Made by a program: the position numbers and the translations under genes. Below are positions 35,506-46,290 of a stretch of 64,000 bases of DNA, piece by piece. How positions within the stretch are numbered: the stretch's first letter is position 1; each line of letters opens with the position of its first letter. Source of the DNA: Tretioscincus oriximinensis. Taxonomy: Eukaryota > Chordata > Lepidosauria > Squamata > Gymnophthalmidae. The stretch covers positions 1,025,301-1,089,300 of the forward strand of contig JAJVDF010000028.1 in NCBI GenBank assembly GCA_022410635.1, written 5' to 3'. The notes beneath the pieces are model-generated. The model was not told where the DNA came from and made no database searches. It saw only the letters and a list, made by a program, of their open reading frames with translations.

Positions 35506-35871
35506 TGTGGGAACATATATGAATAATCAAGAGTTCATTCTGAGTCCACTTTCTAGCTCGCTGGCAAACCACGAGCCAAGAATAGTGAGGTAAAGTACCG
35601 GGCGATCGTTGGCACACCACGAGCGTCTGGGAAATACCTTATCAGAATGGCTTTGTAGAATAATTGGCTCTTCCTGTGAAATAATTAGCTTTCTCTGCCA
35701 AGTAACTGATTCATGCTTAGGTTGAGGTCAACAGCATATACTGCGCATGTCTGGCTATGTGGGAAACAGCTATGCAACCCCACTCTGCTGGAAGGAATAA
35801 AAGAGGTCTTCTCAAGGTATATGGGATGCCTGAATCTTGATCCTGCCTCCGCGTCTTTATTCATCTCAACA
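35506..35871 (+). mobile_element. solo LTR (366 bp) with 6-bp TSD
   Basis: The insert begins TGTGGGAACATA and ends CATCTCAACA. It is flanked by TTATGC at 35500-35505 and 35872-35877, an exact duplication. An AATAAA lies at 35797-35802, about 70 bp from the 3' end, as expected of an R region. CCTCCGCGTCTTTATTC looks like U5. The upstream part has a direct repeat around ACCACGAGC (near 35568 and 35614). No internal coding region remains, so this is the product of recombination between two LTRs. It is probably an endogenous retrovirus type, but that is inference. Confidence 0.8.
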
Positions 35872-36139
35872 TTATGCTACAATTTGTTATATATTACTGA
35901 ACAGAAAACGGGTTGTGGCTGAAGTAAGTTAGCTTTGTGGAGGGAATGACCATGTTAGCTTGAGATTTGACTGGGAAAGTGCCACATTGTGGTTGTGAAG
36001 AATGACGCTACTTCTCCCATTCAACAGGGTTTATACTTCTCATCTTGAGTCTGAGCTTGCATGGGTGGCAATATTAAGGGGAAGCAAAAGCAAAGATGAA
36101 TGACAGTAGCCATGTTTGTTGCCTCTCTTACTCGAGAAA

Positions 36140-36600
36140 AACCTTTATTTGGATTTTCATGGTGCCCCATACCCAAAGGTCTCGGGGTGGTTAACAACAA
36201 AAACAGAACTAACATATTTAAAATAACAGTACCTGAAAGTAGGGAAGGGAGTGCTGTTTTTTCAATGAAAGACCAGGTTGAAGAGGTGTGTCCTTAAGAG
36301 TTTTCTAAACGTATACAGAGATGGTAACCGATGCACAAGGAGGGGATTATTCCATAACCTGGGGCTGCCTCTAAGAAGTCCCTGTTTCAAGTTCCTACCC
36401 TCTTTGCTATTGAAAGAGGTGGCACAAGCAGGAGGGCTTTGTTTGCAGATCTTAAGGCATTGGTGNGTTGATATGGGAGGTGGTGTTCCCTTAGATATTT
36501 GGTGNCCAAGTTATTATTAGTACCTGAAGTGGGCTTGGTAGCAAATTGGCAACTGGTGCAGCTCTTTCAAGACTGGCTCAGTATGTATTTGACCTGTCAT
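36140..36600 (-). mobile_element. L2-like LINE 3' fragment, degenerate
   Basis: The tail (CATACCCAAAGGTCTCGGGG) is followed by the reverse complement of the C-terminal ORF2. Blocks parallel the 21220-21560 copy: GAGGGGATTATTCCATAACC, GCAGATCTTAAGGCATTGG, CCCTTAGATATTTGGTG. Many indels, non-coding. Confidence 0.75.
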
Positions 36601-36642
36601 TCCACTTAGCAAAAGTACAGAAAGGTCACCCTAAGCATTTTT

Positions 36643-36753
36643 ATTTTCCATAGAGAACACTTCACAAATTTGCTTGCCATCTTTGTGCAGGGGTCATGCT
36701 AATCTTCTCTCCATTGTTCCAATTGTAGATGATGTGCTGCTGAAGCAAGCAAC
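36643..36753 (-). pseudogene. U6 snRNA retropseudogene
   Basis: Read on the minus strand, about 107 bp align with U6 spliceosomal snRNA from its first to its last base. Near-exact blocks are TTCAGCAGCACAT, AGAGAAGATTAGCATG and GCAAATTTGTGAAG. The CCCCTGCGCAAGGATG region is present with G-to-A type changes, and the ACAGAGA box is changed to TGGAGAG, so it is not a functional copy. There is no pol III promoter signature upstream. It is flanked by ACCCTAAGCATTTTT at 36628-36642 and 36755-36769, showing L1-type retroposition. Confidence 0.92.
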
Positions 36754-36769
36754 CACCCTAAGCATTTTT

Positions 36770-36949
36770 TATATATATGATACATTTTACATATTGAGAA
36801 AAAGAAACCCCTATCNCCTCCCATCCCTCCCCCCGACAATTTTACATAATGTCGTATATTACAGAGAAGGGAAATAAGCAATTACTAAGATAATTACGTA
36901 TTATAAATTACATCGAGTTTAAATCTTTTAATTTGATCCGTACCCAACT
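36770..36949 (-). mobile_element. short retroinsert sharing the U6 target site
   Basis: This ~180-bp block lies between the second (36755-36769) and third (36950-36964) copies of ACCCTAAGCATTTTT. On the minus strand it contains a G-rich stretch (GTCGGGGGGAGGGATGG) and an AT-rich end running into A's at the repeat. This is similar in style to the retrocopy at 20794-21130. It is probably a 5'-truncated L1-type 3' end, but I cannot confirm the source. Confidence 0.6.
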
Positions 36950-37332
36950 ACCCTAAGCATTTTTAAAGAGACAAAAGGCATGTTTATACTTCCAAAATTT
37001 GGACCACTTCATGCTTTTCTTGAAATTTATCTCCTTGTGCATGAGCCATCTCTTGATTAAAAGTTAGGGTTGATTTGCATAGGTTCCTGTTTGCGTAGGT
37101 TTAACAATTTCATTTGGGGGCATAAAATGAATTACTGAGCATGTGCAAACAAGGGTAAAGAAAGATGAAGTTAATCCATTTCTACTAAACTGGATTAAAT
37201 CAGGTAAATGTAAATCAGGCCTCGGAGCTTTTTATTAAAGAAAAGATTATGCTATTTTGCATACATTATATGTAGTTTCAAAATAAAATTATTCATCTTT
37301 TTCCATAATTACAGACTACCAGTCGGTACAAA

Positions 37333-37685
37333 CCTCTAATTCTAGAACCAGGGGGCATTCCTTGAAACTGATGGGCAAGAGAGACAGGACAGATAAAGGG
37401 AAGCATTTTTTCACTCATAATCACTTTTGGAGTTCAGTACCCTATATAGCTATAAGATAGGATTGGACAAATTCATAAAGACCAAGTGTATCCATGTCTA
37501 GTAGTGCTGATGCATAGATACTGCCTCCAGACTGTAATGACAGGTTTCTCCTAAATGTCTTTTCAGGAGCAAGTGAAGGTTTCGCTTTCTCCTGCTGCTT
37601 GTGATTGTGCAGATGAGCCACTGTGTGAGTCAAGAGTGTCAAAGTGGAAGGACTGTGGCATGGGTCCTCTTACATTCTTATAAGT
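37333..37685 (+). mobile_element. CR1-like LINE 3' fragment
   Basis: The plus strand has AGAACCAGGGGGCATTCCTT, AAGCATTTTTTCACTCA, the linker with GCTTTCTCCTGCTGCTTG and a degenerate 3' terminus (CTCTTACATTCTTATAAG). No intact frame. Confidence 0.78.
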
Positions 37686-38554
37686 GGTTTCCTGTGGCAC
37701 CTGTAATTAATACTAAACGCAGTTCAGCCATATTAATGAGTAATCTAGAGCAATAGTGAATCATATGTCAGAATAAAGAATAGTTCATATCAATCAAAAC
37801 AAGGAAAGAAAACTGTAAATCAATGTAGTGGAAGCCAGTTGTTAAGGAAAAGTAGCAAATATTAAGTCATATTCTAAACTCAACAGGGTGTTTGCTGTGG
37901 AGAATGCAACAAAACTATGTCTGCCGATCTTTGGTAAAAAAAACCATTGCTATTGTTGTTATTATTATATGAAAATTAGTATGCTCTCATCAAAAATACT
38001 GTTGAGTGCAGATATCCCATCTTCCACATTTTATTCTTCTCCTGAGACCAGCATATTTACTAGTGCTTTTTTCGTCCTTTCTCAGACAATGTATCCTAAC
38101 TGCAAAATAGAGGAGTTTCCCCTAAATACTAGATTCTAATGGGTTTCCCTTGCCTCTTTAAATATTCACTTTGACCAAACTCAGTCTAACTTTACCGCTG
38201 TCAGCATGTGAAGATTTATCTTTTATTGTCTCTGTTCCTAGGATCTAATTAACTAAGAAAGTCAAGCTTAAGTGTGGTAGCTGCTACCAGACCCACTTAA
38301 GAGTGAAATTCCCACTTCAGAATTTGTAATAAAATTATATATTTAAGCATGGGAGAACCCAAATACTTTTTAAATTTAAATATCAGTAAAGCTGGACATG
38401 GTGAAAATTCCTCTATTCTGCAGCCATTAAAGGTTCCAAGATATATTTCTGGATTTTATGTGAGAACCCCAATATAAAGACATAAGCAGGTAATTTATTA
38501 TCAGAAGAGATGACAAGATCAGCCAGCCTGAAAAGCTTTAAGAAAGGCTTAGAC
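37686..38554. other. unique AT-rich sequence
   Basis: Nothing recognised. Confidence 0.4.
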
Positions 38555-38930
38555 CAGTGATGGTGAACCTTTTGAATTCGGTGTGTTAAAAAAAAAAAAA
38601 AAAAGGTTAACTTGAGTACCATGTCAGATCTAGAAATATCCATAATTTTGTGATATTTGTTGAGTCTAGTAAAAAAATAGTTATATTTTTGATATATGTA
38701 TTTATTAAAAAAGCAAAAAGAAATAATTATGACTTTTTTTGTTCCTGAATTTTATTTGCTAAATCTTCAATTGAAGATTGGTATTTCATACTCGTCAAGC
38801 CCAAGCAAGNACTACTAACTTTGTATCTGCGGATGCACCAGGGCGGTGGTGTATCACCCAAAACGTCTTGGCGGGTCACCTTTGAAATGTGCGTCCATGG
38901 ATGAGTAGATGCTGTTTGCAAAGGCTCAGC
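38555..38930. mobile_element. hAT-type element, one end recognised
   Basis: CAGTGATGGTGAACCTTTTG at 38555 matches the fragment at 29230. It is followed by a poly(A) run near 38587 and AT-rich sequence. The opposite terminus and target duplication were not found, so the right boundary is approximate. Confidence 0.45.
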
Positions 38931-39020
38931 AATGCATTTTAGGATCCACTTACCTACAACACAATAGAGATGTTGTGACAGATCCTTAAAATGTTATAAT
39001 TTAGGTCTATGTAAACAGGG

Positions 39021-39203
39021 TCTTGATTCTGCCACCAGGATAGNATGTCTCTGAAGGTCATTTGCAGAGAATCAAGAGTAGTTGGAGGTTTTCCCTTTGT
39101 CTTCCACTTAATAATTCTCAGAAACAACTAGTGGGCCACTTTGTAAGACAGGATGCTGGACTAAACGGACTGTGTTCAATCCAGCAGGATTATTCTCATG
39201 AAC
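39021..39203 (+). repeat. CR1-like LINE 3' fragment
   Basis: The linker (TTGCAGAGAATCAAGAGTAG) is followed by GGGCCACTTTGTAAGACAGG, ATGCTGGACTAAACGG and a decayed terminus. Confidence 0.65.
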
Positions 39204-40239
39204 TAACATTGGCAGATTTAGTAAAACAGGTTTACTTTGACCCCTTTTCCAATACAAGTCAAGCCGGGCCCTCTCCCCAATACTCACACATAGACCAAAT
39301 TTTATTACAGGTTATATATTCTTGTGAATAATTTATTTGGATTTTTAAATACTTTTTACACTGCGTTCACCTAGTTCCAGTAAGCAGTTAATAAATAATA
39401 CTATGAATAAAATAGTTGAGATAATCATTTTGCTCTTCTGCCATTTCCTTTTATTTCAAAGCACATTTTGGGTTCCCTTTTAATCCACCAAGGCTATTTT
39501 TTATTTCTAATGTTCAGTTAGTTTTTAATATATATGGAAAGGTAATCCTTGGAGAGGAGGGAGGGATGGGGAGAAAATTTAAAAAAATCTCAAGATGCTC
39601 TATTATGTAATGTGTTGTAGAGTTGAAAAAGAATAAAGTTTTCTTGACCTCAAACCCCTCAAATTAAATATAGTTCTGCCTGTGGAGAAAATGGGGTTAA
39701 AAAAACTGGTCTCCTAAAATTCACTGTGAAGAATGAAACATAAAGTACAATTGGAGCTTATCCTAAATGATAAAACGACATTGAACTCGATTCAACTTTG
39801 AGTAGGCTCGAAGAAGATTGGAAAATCCAGGCAGATCACGTCTAAAAAAATGTCTGGGGTTTGATAAAAAAANATGTCAAAGTGGACGGGGAGCAACAAC
39901 AAATAGAAGGATCTAGGAAGGCTACTGATGGTACATGGAAGATAAAGGCAAAAGATTTTAAATATGAGTAGCCCATGGTACAGAGAGAGGATTCCTATAA
40001 TTATATTAAAAGGAGGCATCTGGCACAACTACCATAAATTTAAAATATCAGCTGAAAAAGTGAACAGATTCTCAGTCATTAATGAATAAACAGGTCCTAG
40101 TTATTAATGCCTCAAATATCTTCTGGTTATGAATGATAAAAAATGGGTAGTTATCAAATCTGTAAATAAAAAAAGGATAATTACTGGTTTTTAAAAATAA
40201 TGTATCATCGTTGGTTGTTCTCATTTTTTTTTTCATATT
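39204..40239. other. unique AT-rich sequence
   Basis: No element ends, exons or RNA genes recognised. Confidence 0.4.
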
Positions 40240-40560
40240 TTGATTTATTTAAATATTTAAATCCCATCCTTTGTCTGAAGATCTCAGATTAAAAACAATA
40301 AAATGATAAAACNCAACTTTCCTTTCTCTTTCTCTAGTAGGACAACACCTAGATTCAGAAGAATCTATAAGATTATCTTCCTTCTTTTTTTCTCCTGGAG
40401 AAGGTAATCATCCAGGATGACAAAAGTGGTTTCAGTGTCATGAACGGGTCTAAAGCCAAACTGGAACGGGCCAAGAGATCCTCCAAACGTGTTTGCAGTT
40501 AGGAAACCACAGCCTTATACAATATCTTGTCCAAGGATATATTACAGAGTTGGCCCATTT
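40240..40560 (-). mobile_element. L2-like LINE: tail plus central RT fragment
   Basis: A 3' tail (CCCATCCTTTGTCTGAAGAT complement) lies at 40240-40320. At 40380-40530 the minus strand encodes FGFRPVHDTETTFVILDD, the conserved GFRPG.G.TE.ALV.LLDD-type region of L2 reverse transcriptase. Just upstream, in another frame, is KAVVS*LQTRLEDLL, so a frameshift and a stop interrupt it. The ORF between RT and tail is deleted. Confidence 0.68.
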
Positions 40561-40775
40561 GCCCCCCAGAAATCTGGTACCCTCTCACTCCTCCCCACCC
40601 ACTAGTCCATGCCCCTCCCCCAACCAGATCATACCTTCCCCAAACTGGTCCATGGTTTTTAAAATTATAGGTTTTGCCTTCTTCTCAGTCTTTACTCATC
40701 TGGTATATTCTTGGAGGAGTGGAGGATCAGGACAGTGGGCGAAGGCTTTGCCCTCACCTTGCCTTTATTGATTAG

Positions 40776-42317
40776 TCATTGGACCATATCAAAAATAATA
40801 AAAATAAAATATAAATAGAGTAAAATACAACAAGAAACAATTAAAAACAGTGTAAATATAAATAGGGTAAAATACAAATAGAGTAAAAAAAATGGGGTCA
40901 TTTAAAAAGAGTGTATAACAAATAACATCAATTAGAAAGAGTAACAGCATCTAAATCAGCAATCGCAAGAGTATAAACCTCAAGACTTGGAAACTTGCTC
41001 CCAAAACATCGATCGGATTCTGGAAGCNTTAATAATGTATAAGCTAACTCNGATGATAGTGGACCTGTCCAATCCCTGNAGTGGCACATGAACTTGGCCC
41101 TCTTTATTTAGTGACTGATGGGCATGCAAGAGAGGAGCTAAGAAACGTTGCCTAAGTTCTGAATAGGCTGGACATTCNAGTAAAAAGTGTGCCGTGTCCT
41201 CCACAACCAAGTCATCCCATGTGCAGAGTCTAATAGCTCTTGGCTCTTTATGGTATCAGCCGAATTTCATGGCAGTGTCCAATTGGTCAAATCTAGCCAG
41301 TGTGAACTGTATTCGCATTGTCCTGGGCATCTGAATAGTAAGATACTTTTCTAAGTTTATTTGGTGTTTATGTTCAGCCAGATATAAGGTTGTTTTAGAT
41401 TGAATTATAGCTGCGAGATCATTCTGTGAAGCTATATCAAGGAAGCGTTGTTTAAGTATCAATTTGGCCTTTACACCAAAGTTGTTTAGAGAGCGTAATG
41501 GAAGACCTACGTGAACTGTTTGATTCATCCGCCTAGGAAGACAAGATGATTTATGCAAGATTTTAAATTGATCTTCTAGGCAGATTCTTGGGAGTCTTTG
41601 CCGGTTCATATGATTGGGCTTAACCCAATAATTAAATTGTCTGCTTAGGATTTGGCAATCTACTGGTGACACTCCTCGTTCTGCCCTAACTGCTGCTGAT
41701 AAAGTGGAGCTTGAAACACCTAGGAAAGCTCGCAGATATTTCAGGTGGAAGGCTTCAAGTTTCTGCAAATTAGAGAAGCCCCATATTTCTGCTCCATACA
41801 GAAGAATAGGTATTATTTTGGTGCCGAAACCCTCCAGAACAAGTCTTAATGTTCCAGGATTTCTATGATAATACAGCTTATATAAGGGGCAGGCAGCAGC
41901 CGAGGCTTTGGGAATTTAACCATTTAAATGATGTGACCACGAACCGGACGCTGCAAATGTAAGACCAAGAAAGTGGTAGGATTATACCTGTTCAATAGCC
42001 TGACCATCTAAGTACCAATGTAATGATTTCCTAGAATTCCCAAATATTAACACCTTGGATTTTTCTCTGTTAATGACAAGGTTGTTTGCATGACAAAAGA
42101 AGTTGAACTTCCCCAGAGATCTCTTTAAACCCACTGGAGTAGTTGAGACCAACACCATATCATCAGCATATAAGAAAATGTTAACTGATCTTTCTGAAAT
42201 GTGTGGTCTGTGGAGTTCTGGGAGATTTAGGGCATCTATTACATCGTTCACATAAAAGTTAAACAGAAACGGAGCTAGGATACACCTTTCAGTTGATATA
42301 ACTGAAAACAGAAACAA
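40776..42317 (-). mobile_element. second non-LTR LINE (R4-like?), 3' 1.5 kb, broken
   Basis: On the minus strand 42317-41982 encodes a reverse transcriptase core with ILAPFLFNFYVNDVI and the catalytic FLYADDMVLVS. Then comes LLYGAEIWGFSN (near 41800) running into a 170-codon frame (41768-41256). After a break there is a C-terminal zinc-knuckle-like region (C..., then H near HFL.ECPAY) at 41240-40980. The 3' tail has A-rich AAATAGAGTAAAATA repeats and ends near CTTTATTGATTAGTCA. The order fits a single-ORF site-specific-type or Rex/R4-like LINE rather than CR1 or L2. The clade is inference. It is 5'-truncated and frameshifted. Confidence 0.78.
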
Positions 42318-42516
42318 CTATCCAAAATGGACTCAAAAATCCAAAAAAATACCGAAACATAGAATCCACCAGCAGGGGGAATTTTCTTTTTGTATGAACT
42401 CGTTAAATTGTTTAATTTATTTGTAAGAGATTTGCTGTTAAGATTATATAGTTGTTTTTTGTTTAAAAAAAAACCTGTTTGTTGGTGGATTCTGTTTTTC
42501 GTATTGCTGATATAAC

Positions 42517-43087
42517 TAGGGTTGCCATATTTTGGCAGCCCATAACCGGGATGGGGGTGGGGTGCGTGCACGCGCGTGCACACACACGAACGNGTGTGCG
42601 TGCGCGTGTGCACACACAGATGCTTGTANAGACAGGCAGAACCTCTCTTCTGCTCTCAATACAAGCGTCTGTGTGTGCGCGCATGTACATAGCTGCTCCT
42701 TGGCTGGAGGCGGGGTTTCGCCCTGCTCTGAGACAAGCACACCAACTCCAGCGGAGCAAAAACGCCTGCGTTTGTGACAGGAGAACAGAGCTGTCCTGTC
42801 AGAAACCCAGGTGTTTTTGCTCTACTGGAGGCNAGTTGGCTTTGTCTGAGAGCAGGGNCTCCCGCCAAGGAGCAGCAACGGCACGCTCCAAGGGTCCTCC
42901 CAGGACTCCGGAAAGGCTCCCAGGCTCTGACGGCTGCTTTTCCTTTAAAATCCCGCCTTTTTACATTCCCTGATGCAGCATCAGGGAATGTAAAAAGCCG
43001 GGATTTTACCTTAAAACCCGGAGGGGACTATATTTTACTCCCCCAAACCAGGATTATCCCGGTTTACCGGGACATATGGCAACCCTA
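42517..43087. mobile_element. 571-bp fold-back hAT-type element with exact 8-bp TSD
   Basis: It starts TAGGGTTGCCATA and ends TATGGCAACCCTA. It is flanked by GATATAAC at 42509-42516 and 43088-43095 (exact). The interior is GC-rich and built of nested inverted repeats: 42947-42976 pairs with 42978-43007 (29 of 30), and 42691-42780 pairs with roughly 42796-42882. An alternating purine-pyrimidine tract (GTGCACGCGCGTGCACACAC at ~42567) is prone to Z-DNA. Several short frames are by-products of the symmetry. No transposase. Confidence 0.88.
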
Positions 43088-43095
43088 GATATAAC

Positions 43096-44619
43096 TGAAA
43101 AATATCTTAAAAAGCTCAGTTTTTAGCATTGCAGTTAAACAAACTGATCTGGTATGCAAAGATGGCTTCTTATCTGATTTGAAAGTATTCTTCATTATTG
43201 TTTAATGGAGTATTGATGAGTATTGATGCAGACATCTTGACGAGTATATGTGTGGCAGTAGCTTTGGACATGGTCCTTGTTCTGGCATTACCCACCTAGT
43301 AAATTATTCCATAAGGAGCTGCAATGTGTCCCTTTCCATGCCAGTATATTTTCTCCACAGATGTGCATTGGGAACCCTTCCCCATTCAGGCAACAGGACA
43401 ATTATTATTTAACTAAATTGAGCTCTCAGTCAGATTAACAGTCTCACAAAGTTAATTCTAATCAAGTGATATTTTTAAGGACCTGAACCCTAATTAACTT
43501 ATACATTTGTTTTATAACTCAAAATCACCTTGAATACTTTGGTAAAAGGTGTGAAATGAAAGTAATTCAATATATTCCTGGCTTGTTCAATTTGAATTTG
43601 CTTATTCTGTTTGTGAATGTAACTCCATATAACTAGTGTATGACCATAATAAAGTTTATATATACAGTTCTAAGCAATTTTTGTAACACAGCACCATTAT
43701 CCACAATAATATATTAGTCTACATTTTATTTCTTATATAAGGCACTAATGTCTCTAGTATACCTAGCTTCCAGCAAGTTTTGATATTGATAGTAAATAGT
43801 TCTCAGTAGTTTTTACTGTACTAGTACGATTCTAGAAACTGTCTATTATGACTCCTCCATCTCTATTTTCTCCTAAAATTATGCATTCTTGATGAACTGT
43901 CTCCATGCAGACAATTCTAGCCTTTACAATGAAGTAACTGGCTTATTTGTTTTCTCTTATGCCATTGGTGTCTTATCAAATCAGACTGCACTTCCATTAT
44001 CTATTTATATAAATGGGGGATTAAGTTTCTCCTCAAACAAAAACAATTAAATGCTGTTCAGCAACCTTTGTAATTTAAAGTGTCATCAGCCTGTGGTTCT
44101 TTCTTCACGGAGNCTTATTCCAGATTATATCTTTTAATAGTACCTTTTAGCCACAGGTTGATGCAGAGTACAGTAAGAGTGAGGTCTTTTGTAGTCTGAA
44201 CTAGGATGTGTATGGCAAGTCTCTATTCTGGGATACAGTATAATATGGAATAAGGCCCAGGACAAAAAAGGTATAGGTTTTTTCTTTTTCAATTAAACTC
44301 CTTTGTCTTATCATTGCAGACCTTTAAAAATGTAATATTGATCTTTCTTCTAGAAAGCATTGTAGATAAATACCAGATTTAAACAGCTTGTTAGGATCGA
44401 GCCTAATATATCCCTTTTTTTGGATTATCATTCTTCACAATAGACAAAGGCAGAAGACAAGCATTGTTAGTTCAGTGCCTTTTCAACACCCTCCATAGGC
44501 ATATGTAAAAATGCTTCCTGGCTACTCTTATTCTACCATGGCTTCTCCCAGGTATGTGTAAGAACTGACTGTTTGGACATATCTGGCTTAGATTGGGGAT
44601 GAGTGCAGAAAACCATCAG
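43096..44619. other. unique AT-rich sequence
   Basis: No elements recognised apart from a possible degenerate inverted-repeat fragment near 44220-44260. Confidence 0.4.
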
Positions 44620-44716
44620 TACTTTCTGGCATTGTTGTTTTAATATGTTAATTCTGTTTTTTANTGTTAACTACCCTGAGACCTTCACGTATAGGGCGGT
44701 ATAGAAATGCTAATCA
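44620..44716 (+). repeat. L2-like LINE 3' end
   Basis: TTGTTGTTTTAATATG, then CTACCCTGAGACCTTC and TATAGGGCGGTATAGAAATG. It closely parallels the copy ending at 46290 and abuts the Penelope-like element. Confidence 0.72.
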
Positions 44717-44721
44717 ATCCT

Positions 44722-45657
44722 ATCAGATCCCCAAACACATAATAAATGAACTTCAACCTATTTTAGATAAGAATGCAGCTCTCTCAAGAGCACTTGGTGG
44801 TAAACCTTTGCTGGCTTACAAACAACCACCCAACCTCAAACAACTACTCACACAAAGAACACAAGACACGGAGGGAGAAATGGGAACTAGACCCTACCAC
44901 AAACCCAGATGTCAACTCTATGCACACATCCACCCTGGCAATGTCATCACGGGACCTGATAACACCACCCACAATATGGGAGGGACTTTTACATGCTCAT
45001 CTTCTAATGTGATATATTCCATTTTCTGCCAACAATGCCCCTCTACACTCTACATTGGGCAAGAAGGACAATCCTTTCGCCAGAGAATAAATGGACACAC
45101 ATCAGATATTTGAAATGGAAACACACAGAAACTAGTTACGGAACATTTCAACCTTCCAGGACATTCTATCTCAGACCTCAGGNCTGCAGTCCTTGAATAA
45201 AGAAACTACAAAGGAAGATTTGAAAGAGAAGCAGCAGAACTTGAATACATTCATAAGTTCCAAGCCATCAACAAAGGACTTAACAGAGATAATGGTTTCC
45301 TGGCCAACTATACATTTTTATGAAACCTGTTAAGTATTTAATTGATTCTCTAACAGACATTTACCTCTTGTTGCCCCAGGGACTTTTTCACATGAGAGGA
45401 TTAGTTTCTGCTATTTACCTGTTTTTCTAACCTGCAGTTCAACACCTTATTACAGTTGCATATGCTTTGTCTTCTCCCATACACAGTTTCCTATAAATAC
45501 CTGACCCTGACATTAGTCCCTCAGCATCTGAAGAAGTAGACTTGTCTACGAAAGCTTATGCCACCCACTTTTCTCAAGTTAGTCTCAAAGTGCTGCTAGC
45601 TCCTTTGCTGGATTTTCTACTAGACTAACACAGCTATTTCTCTGAAATATTAATTTA
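44722..45657 (+). mobile_element. Penelope-like element, 3' 0.9 kb with GIY-YIG endonuclease remnant
   Basis: The plus strand is open from about 44723 to 45113. The protein has the linker LAYKQPPNLKQLLTQR, the Cys motif KPRCQLYAHI, then IYSIFCQQCPSTLYIGQEGQ, the start of a GIY-YIG nuclease (YIG kept, the first motif reading LYIG). A stop follows DI. The reading then continues as VTEHFNLPGHSISDLR, another stop, and AINKGLNRDNGFLANY. This order (reverse transcriptase upstream, lost here, then GIY-YIG) is diagnostic of Penelope-like elements. The terminal region at 45520-45657 recurs in the fold-backs at 4767 and 46684. It is inactive because of stops and the missing RT. Confidence 0.9.
45528..45562 (+). 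ncRNA. hammerhead-ribozyme-like motif in the Penelope end
   Basis: CTGAAGA (45528-45534) fits the CUGANGA core. GTAGAC TT GTCTAC makes stem II. GAAA (45550-45553) fits the second core strand. GC TTAT GC makes a minimal stem III. Penelope-like elements are known to carry minimal hammerheads. Departures: one extra A before stem II, C instead of U after stem III (the cleavage triplet lacks U), and no obvious stem I. It is probably a decayed ribozyme, and activity is unlikely. Confidence 0.5.
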
Positions 45658-45917
45658 TTGTAGTGATTATTATTTGGGGGTTATTTGCTGTTGGACAAAT
45701 TCCCTTTTTGAAAAGACAGTATACATAAATAANATTGAAAAAAGAAAAAAGAAAATTAATTACAAATGTCTCAACCTTTCATGGACTGCTAAAATATAAC
45801 CTATCTAAGGCTGTCCTTGAAAATGACTCAGAAACTACAAATCTTTGGTGTTCTTTGCTTTGTAATACGTAAATATGACCACACAACATATTTATTAAAA
45901 TTGTCCTGCTTTGTTTT

Positions 45918-46290
45918 CAGATCCAATTCAAGCTATTGGTTATGACCTTTAAAATTCTTCAGGATTTAGTACTAATTTACTTTCAGGACCACTGTTTCCA
46001 ACCAAAAAGAACCCAACACACCAGAAATTCACCACAAAANCTCTTGCTGGTTTGAGATTCATAACCAGTGAAAGTTTTTTCAGCTGCAGCAGCAGCATTT
46101 GGAATAAGTTGCCTATCCTCCTGGCCTACCTTTCAAAATTCTTTAAGACGTACCTCTTTACCCTGGCCTTTGCATGAAAAACTGCTCTGCCCTGTTTTCA
46201 GGCATTGTTGTTTTAATATGTTCTGTTTTTATAGTTAACTGCCCTGAGATCTTCAGGTACACGGCGGTATAGAAATGCAAATCAATAAAT
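45918..46290 (+). mobile_element. L2-like LINE 3' fragment
   Basis: The plus strand encodes IQFKLLVMTFKILQDL and later a degraded SLWN-type region (AGCATTTGGAATAAGTTGCC). It is followed by GACGTACCTCTTTACCCTGG and the tail CCTGAGATCTTCAGGTAC. Interrupted by stops. Confidence 0.78.

Noticed and set aside
36643..36753. Functional U6 snRNA gene
   Set aside because: The ACAGAGA box is mutated, other conserved bases are changed, and the copy has retroposition duplications but no upstream pol III promoter elements.
42479..42973. 164-codon plus frame and several overlapping frames on both strands
   Set aside because: All lie within the palindromic GC-rich hAT element, where symmetry and CA/GT repeats keep several frames open at once.
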